DNA of 15,259 nucleotides from Candidatus Pacearchaeota archaeon (lineage in GTDB: Archaea > Nanobdellota > Nanobdellia > Pacearchaeales > GW2011-AR1), in contig JAFCES010000023.1 in the NCBI GenBank assembly GCA_017609045.1, forward strand, positions 1 to 15,259. The letters are read 5' to 3'. Below the pieces are notes generated by a model that was given only the letters and a program-made list of their open reading frames with translations, was not told where the DNA came from and did not search any database. A program made the translations under genes and the position numbers. This document shows, piece after piece, positions 13,341-15,259 of the stretch; within the stretch, counting starts at the first letter, position 1, and every line of letters starts with the position of its first letter.

Positions 13341-13360
13341 TCTTGTTATGCAAGATTTTT
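13336..13360. promoter_or_regulatory. Operator-like inverted repeat before the 117-aa gene
   Basis: Perfect 10-base arms AAAAATCTTG (13336-13345) and CAAGATTTTT (13351-13360) flank TTATG. The repeat fills the space between the TATA box and the ATG, where a bound protein would block initiation. The downstream gene may encode an AbrB/MraZ-like DNA-binding protein, which would make this an autoregulatory site (inference). Confidence 0.55.
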
Positions 13361-13361
13361 T

Positions 13362-13715
13362 ATGAGTTTAGATAATGGAGAATTTCTTCGTCCAGGAATA
13401 ATAAAAGAAGATGGAGGATTAAATCTTGGATATTTTTTCCGAAATGAGAAAGTGGTATTTCTTGTTCATTCTGGAGCTATAGGGAGAGATACTAATAAAA
13501 TATATTTTTTGAAGGAAGAAGAGTTTGAGAAACTAGAAATAGAAAGTAAGGAACAAGGAAATCTTGATAAATTGTACCAAAATAATTGGCCAGTAAAAGC
13601 ACAAAATGGAAAGGTATTTCTCACGCAAGATGTAATGAGGAGATTTAATCTATCTGCTTATTTACAGGTTTCTTTAGGCAAAGATGATTTTGGAGTATAT
13701 TTTAGAGGAGAATAG
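13362..13715 (+). CDS. Small protein, possibly MraZ/AbrB-like regulator
   Basis: This is a soluble, beta-rich protein of 117 aa. The second half (NGKVFLTQDVMRRFNLSAYL, then QVSLGKDDFGVYF, about 82-114) has the strand-helix-strand pattern of a swapped-hairpin AbrB domain. An earlier segment (KIYFLKEEEFEKLEIE, 46-61) resembles the first MraZ repeat. This is distant similarity by eye, not a confident family call. The ATG follows a TATA box at the 26-base spacing (leaderless) and an operator-like inverted repeat. The stop TAG (13713-13715) overlaps the 3' end of the convergent tRNA-Gln, an unusually tight arrangement. Confidence 0.6.
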   Translation: MSLDNGEFLRPGIIKEDGGLNLGYFFRNEKVVFLVHSGAIGRDTNKIYFLKEEEFEKLEIESKEQGNLDKLYQNNWPVKAQNGKVFLTQDVMRRFNLSAYLQVSLGKDDFGVYFRGE

Positions 13716-13835
13716 CCCCGCCAGGATTCGAACCTGGGTCGCGAGGTATTCCCAAGCTCGCTCGCTATTTTGAGATTTTGTCTCTCGAGCTTGCTCACCA
13801 GAACCTCGCATCCTTGACCACTAGACTACAGGGCT
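13713..13835 (-). tRNA. tRNA-Gln (CUG) with intron
   Basis: The acceptor arms AGCCCTG and CGGGGCT pair with one G-U. A1-U72 is the archaeal tRNA-Gln feature recognised by the GatDE amidotransferase. The anticodon stem is CGAGG/CCTCG, the loop TTCTGG+A gives CUG, and the T arm is CCAGG-TTCGAAT-CCTGG. A 50-base intron (13748-13797) lies at 37/38. A bulge-helix-bulge can be drawn with GG^T and AT^A bulges around a weak TTCT/GGGA helix, with a strong intron helix CAAGCTCG/CGAGCTTG (13753-13760 with 13786-13793). The mature length is 73 bases. Discriminator A; no CCA encoded. Its 3' end overlaps the neighbour's stop codon. Confidence 0.93.
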
Positions 13836-13846
13836 CTGGAAATACC

Positions 13847-13869
13847 AGGTTTTTAAGACTTAAAAACCT
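13847..13869. promoter_or_regulatory. Palindromic promoter element before tRNA-Gln
   Basis: Perfect 11-base arms AGGTTTTTAAG and CTTAAAAACCT are separated by one base. Each arm contains the TTTTTAA core seen in other promoters here. On the minus strand the arm at 13859-13868 is centred about 28 bases before the tRNA-Gln 5' end, so it fits as its TATA box. The mirrored copy could fire in the other direction. Confidence 0.5.
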
Positions 13870-13882
13870 TATCAGCGAAAAG

Positions 13883-13891
13883 AATTTAAAC
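13883..13891 (+). promoter_or_regulatory. TATA-like box for the small membrane protein pair
   Basis: AATTTAAAC predicts a start near 13913 and a 16-base leader containing AAGGT a few bases before the ATG at 13929. It is weaker than most boxes in the window. The upstream palindrome is a possible alternative. Confidence 0.35.
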
Positions 13892-13928
13892 TCCTTCTTC
13901 CTCAAAGAAAACAGGAAAAAAAGGTAGA

Positions 13929-14225
13929 ATGCTGAACTGGATGATAATTATTGCAATTGTTTTATTAGTATGGTTTTTTATTAAAGCTAAACATTTCAAA
14001 CATAAGGTTTATGTTCTTGTTCTGATGTTTTTAATAATCTTTTTTTACGCGACTTCAGTTAAAGTGATAGAGAGCTCAGGCGTAGATATAAAGACTTTGG
14101 AAGGGATGGTTGTTGTAGGGAAATTATATTTCAAATGGCTTGGCAATGCTTTGGATAACACTAAAACGATAGTCGGGGAAATTATAAAAATGGATTGGAC
14201 AGGAGATGTAATCAAAGGAAAATGA
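13929..14225 (+). CDS. Small membrane protein with FKWLG...MDW tail (98 aa)
   Basis: Two membrane helices (about 4-20 and 27-45) are followed by an outward or soluble tail. The tail contains KLYFKWLGNALDNTKTIVGE (65-84), then IIKMDW (85-90). The same pattern recurs in the next gene, so the two are tandem paralogues. The family is otherwise unknown to me, though short proteins with a W-L-x(5)-N-x-K-T-I-x(6)-K-x-D-W pattern seem common in DPANN genomes (recollection, not checked). The stop overlaps the next start in ATGA (14222-14225), so translation is coupled. AAGGT before the ATG serves as ribosome site. Confidence 0.75.
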   Translation: MLNWMIIIAIVLLVWFFIKAKHFKHKVYVLVLMFLIIFFYATSVKVIESSGVDIKTLEGMVVVGKLYFKWLGNALDNTKTIVGEIIKMDWTGDVIKGK

Positions 14226-14425
14226 AGATTCTCCTTGTTATTGTTATGTTTTTTCTTTTGGTAGGTTTTTTTATTATTTCAGAAAATAAGATGGCTTTGA
14301 AAGATGAGGAGAACAGGGAAGAGTTCAAGAATTTATATTTTTCGTGGCTTAACAGGACTTTTGAAAATTTTAAAACTATCACAAGTTATGTTGTCAAGCT
14401 TGACTGGCTGCCTGATTCTGAATAA
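14222..14425 (+). CDS. Small membrane protein, paralogue of the upstream gene (67 aa)
   Basis: One membrane helix or signal anchor (3-20) is followed by a charged linker and NLYFSWLNRTFENFKTITSY, then VVKLDW (37-62). Aligned without gaps to the upstream protein, LYF-WL, N-KTI, K-DW are shared, so it arose by duplication and lost one helix. I chose the ATG at 14222 over 14195 because it starts MKILLVIVMFFLL and forms an ATGA overlap with the previous stop, whereas the longer start adds a hydrophilic stretch inside the upstream gene. The two probably act together in the membrane. Function unknown. Confidence 0.75.
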   Translation: MKILLVIVMFFLLVGFFIISENKMALKDEENREEFKNLYFSWLNRTFENFKTITSYVVKLDWLPDSE

Positions 14426-14432
14426 GTTAAGC

Positions 14433-14441
14433 TTTTTATAC
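14433..14441 (+). promoter_or_regulatory. TATA box for tRNA-Thr
   Basis: TTTTTATAC (14433-14441) is centred about 27 bases before the 5' end of tRNA-Thr, in the short gap after the paralogue pair. Confidence 0.5.
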
Positions 14442-14464
14442 TGAATTTTATTTGTAAAAAGTAT

Positions 14465-14537
14465 GCCTCAGTGGCTCAGTCGGTAGAGCGCGAGCATGGT
14501 AAGCTCGAGGTCGTGGGTTCGATTCCCACCTGAGGCT
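14465..14537 (+). tRNA. tRNA-Thr (GGU)
   Basis: The cloverleaf is complete and intron-free. Acceptor GCCTCAG/CTGAGGC, D arm GCTC-AGTCGGTA-GAGC, anticodon arm CGAGC-ATGGTAA-GCTCG with anticodon GGU, and T arm GTGGG-TTCGATT-CCCAC are all present. The discriminator is T and no CCA is encoded. Length is 73 bases. Position 32 is A, so the anticodon loop opens with A-U rather than a pyrimidine pair, a small oddity. Confidence 0.96.
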
Positions 14538-14541
14538 TAAC

Positions 14542-14550
14542 TTTATAAAT
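14542..14550 (+). promoter_or_regulatory. TATA box for the 126-aa gene
   Basis: TTTATAAAT begins five bases after tRNA-Thr and is centred 26 bases before the ATG at 14572. This predicts a leaderless mRNA. Confidence 0.5.
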
Positions 14551-14571
14551 AAGGCATTATAAAAGAAAAAC

Positions 14572-14952
14572 ATGGCAGAAGATTTGAGTAAGCTGAAAAA
14601 ACAGTATGAAAAATTAAGGAAGAAATATAAACTTCCAAGTTTTGAAGAGTTGAATAAGGATTTTGAAATAGAAAAACTTCAGGAAAAGGAGACAGAAACT
14701 TTAAGTAGAGAAATTAGAAGGAGTATGGTTGATAAGAATCTTGCTTATTTGAAGTTTACAGAAATGTTTATTAATCCTGCGACTGCTCCCATGTTTTTTC
14801 TTGCTTTGATAAAAGGTCTTGATAGTAAGGAGAAAAAGCTTGTTCAAGAATTATACATGCAGCTTGGAAAATTTGAGATTGAGAGTATCGCTTTGGATAA
14901 TGAATATAATGAAAAAAAAGATGGGGAGTTTATTAAAAAATTCTATAATTAA
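14572..14952 (+). CDS. Unknown helical protein, probably truncated by frameshift
   Basis: The protein is charged and helix-rich. It starts with a short coiled-coil-like stretch KKQYEKLRKKYKLPSFEELN (9-28), then a conserved-looking block LSREIRRSMVDKNLAYLKF (44-62), a more hydrophobic segment FINPATAPMFFLALIKGL (66-83) and acidic helices. It resembles a family of uncharacterised DPANN proteins I can recall only loosely. It stops at DGEFIKKFYN. The +1 frame continues directly with KGKFGEIMNAVQEAWERESE and ends KKEKGYLG at 15037, which looks like the natural C terminus. A frameshift or small deletion near 14940-14955 is therefore likely. The start fits the TATA spacing. Confidence 0.7.
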   Translation: MAEDLSKLKKQYEKLRKKYKLPSFEELNKDFEIEKLQEKETETLSREIRRSMVDKNLAYLKFTEMFINPATAPMFFLALIKGLDSKEKKLVQELYMQLGKFEIESIALDNEYNEKKDGEFIKKFYN

Positions 14953-15037
14953 GGGAAAGTTTGGGGAGATTATGAACGCTGTACAAGAGGCATGGGAAAG
15001 AGAGAGTGAGAAGAAGGAGAAGGGTTATTTAGGTTAG
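14953..15037 (+). pseudogene. Out-of-frame C-terminal remnant of the 126-aa protein
   Basis: In the +1 frame relative to the upstream gene, this stretch reads IIKGKFGEIMNAVQEAWERE, then SEKKEKGYLG and TAG. Its composition (amphipathic, Lys/Glu-rich) matches the upstream protein, and it starts just where that protein stops. The ATG at 14819 available in this frame gives a Cys/Arg-rich, unlikely N-terminal sequence, so it is not an independent gene. The 81 bases after it hold only the promoter of the next gene. Confidence 0.55.
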
Positions 15038-15089
15038 GATTTGAAGGTATTCTCAAAATTCTCTGAACATATTTTCAGTTATAGAAAAA

Positions 15090-15098
15090 ATTATAAAC
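15090..15098 (+). promoter_or_regulatory. TATA box for the right-edge gene
   Basis: ATTATAAAC is centred about 25 bases before the ATG at 15119. This is the same leaderless geometry as elsewhere. Confidence 0.45.
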
Positions 15099-15118
15099 CT
15101 TTTTTGTTATATTGGATT

Positions 15119-15259
15119 ATGGCAAGAGTAGATATTGGAAGAGAAGTAGATTATGAGACTTTAGAAAGAGCATTATTAAAGGCGGCTGAAGAGGTTGGAT
15201 GGAGAGCAAAGGTTAGAGATGAGTATAGGAAAGGCTATAAATTAGGTTCAGTTCAAGAG
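15119..15259 (+). CDS. Partial gene at right edge, unknown
   Basis: The first 47 codons are visible and open to the end of the window: MARVDIGREVDYETLERALL, then a charged helical stretch KAAEEVGWRAKVRDEYRKGY. It is soluble and helix-rich so far, with no signal peptide. The start is supported by a TATA box at the usual 26-base distance. Too little is visible for a family call. Confidence 0.6.
   Translation, partial: MARVDIGREVDYETLERALLKAAEEVGWRAKVRDEYRKGYKLGSVQE

Noticed and set aside
14819..14952. Independent plus-strand gene starting at 14819
   Set aside because: Its N-terminal part overlaps the 126-aa gene and has unlikely composition; only the part after 14953 looks like protein, as the out-of-frame tail of that gene.
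15025..15045. Second DtxR-type box (TTAGGTTAGGA)
   Set aside because: Only one half matches; the other half-site is absent, and it lies at the end of a coding remnant rather than at a promoter.
1..15259. CRISPR array, insertion sequence or integrated element
   Set aside because: No regularly spaced direct repeats, transposase, integrase or tRNA-associated attachment repeat was seen.

Overview
The window is AT-rich, gene-dense archaeal chromosome. Four things point to Archaea: a flap endonuclease FEN1, paired clamp-loader subunits RFC-S and RFC-L, a Trm5-like tRNA methyltransferase and a HerA-type ATPase; tRNAs with introns at position 37/38; an A1-U72 tRNA-Gln; and TATA boxes centred about 26 bases before many start codons, which implies leaderless mRNAs. 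Small genome-style spacing and the flavour of the small membrane proteins suggest a DPANN lineage such as Woesearchaeota or Pacearchaeota. That placement is inference; no marker gene here decides it.

Left part (1-8350), mostly information processing. It holds an unknown basic protein, FEN1, a translationally coupled pair of small membrane proteins, a short Trm5-like methyltransferase, an unknown small protein, a HerA-like ATPase, a membrane-anchored DsbA-like protein, RFC-L and RFC-S. A very short gene upstream of RFC-S (8233-8349, minus) encodes a protein matching ribosomal protein L41e.

Middle part (8416-13028), all on the minus strand. In transcription order: an exported protein with Ig-like domains and a C-terminal anchor, a SdpI-family membrane protein, a MacB/FtsX-type permease, its ABC ATPase, a DtxR/MntR-type metalloregulator with a near-canonical DtxR-type operator over its start, and an unknown 193-residue protein. 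The SdpI gene is frameshifted in an A8 run and lacks a normal start. The permease is split into two frames at 10933-10937. The exported protein, SdpI, permease and ATPase look like one envelope export or defence module that is decaying or mis-sequenced.

Right part (13185-15259). It holds two intron-containing tRNAs (Glu-CUC and Gln-CUG, minus) flanking a possible MraZ/AbrB-like gene, two tandem paralogous small membrane proteins, tRNA-Thr(GGU), an unknown coiled-coil-rich protein with an apparent frameshift near its C terminus, and the start of another gene. This part is rich in perfect inverted repeats: a shared two-way TATA box with an adjacent operator-like repeat, a palindromic promoter before tRNA-Gln, and a GC-rich hairpin after tRNA-Glu.
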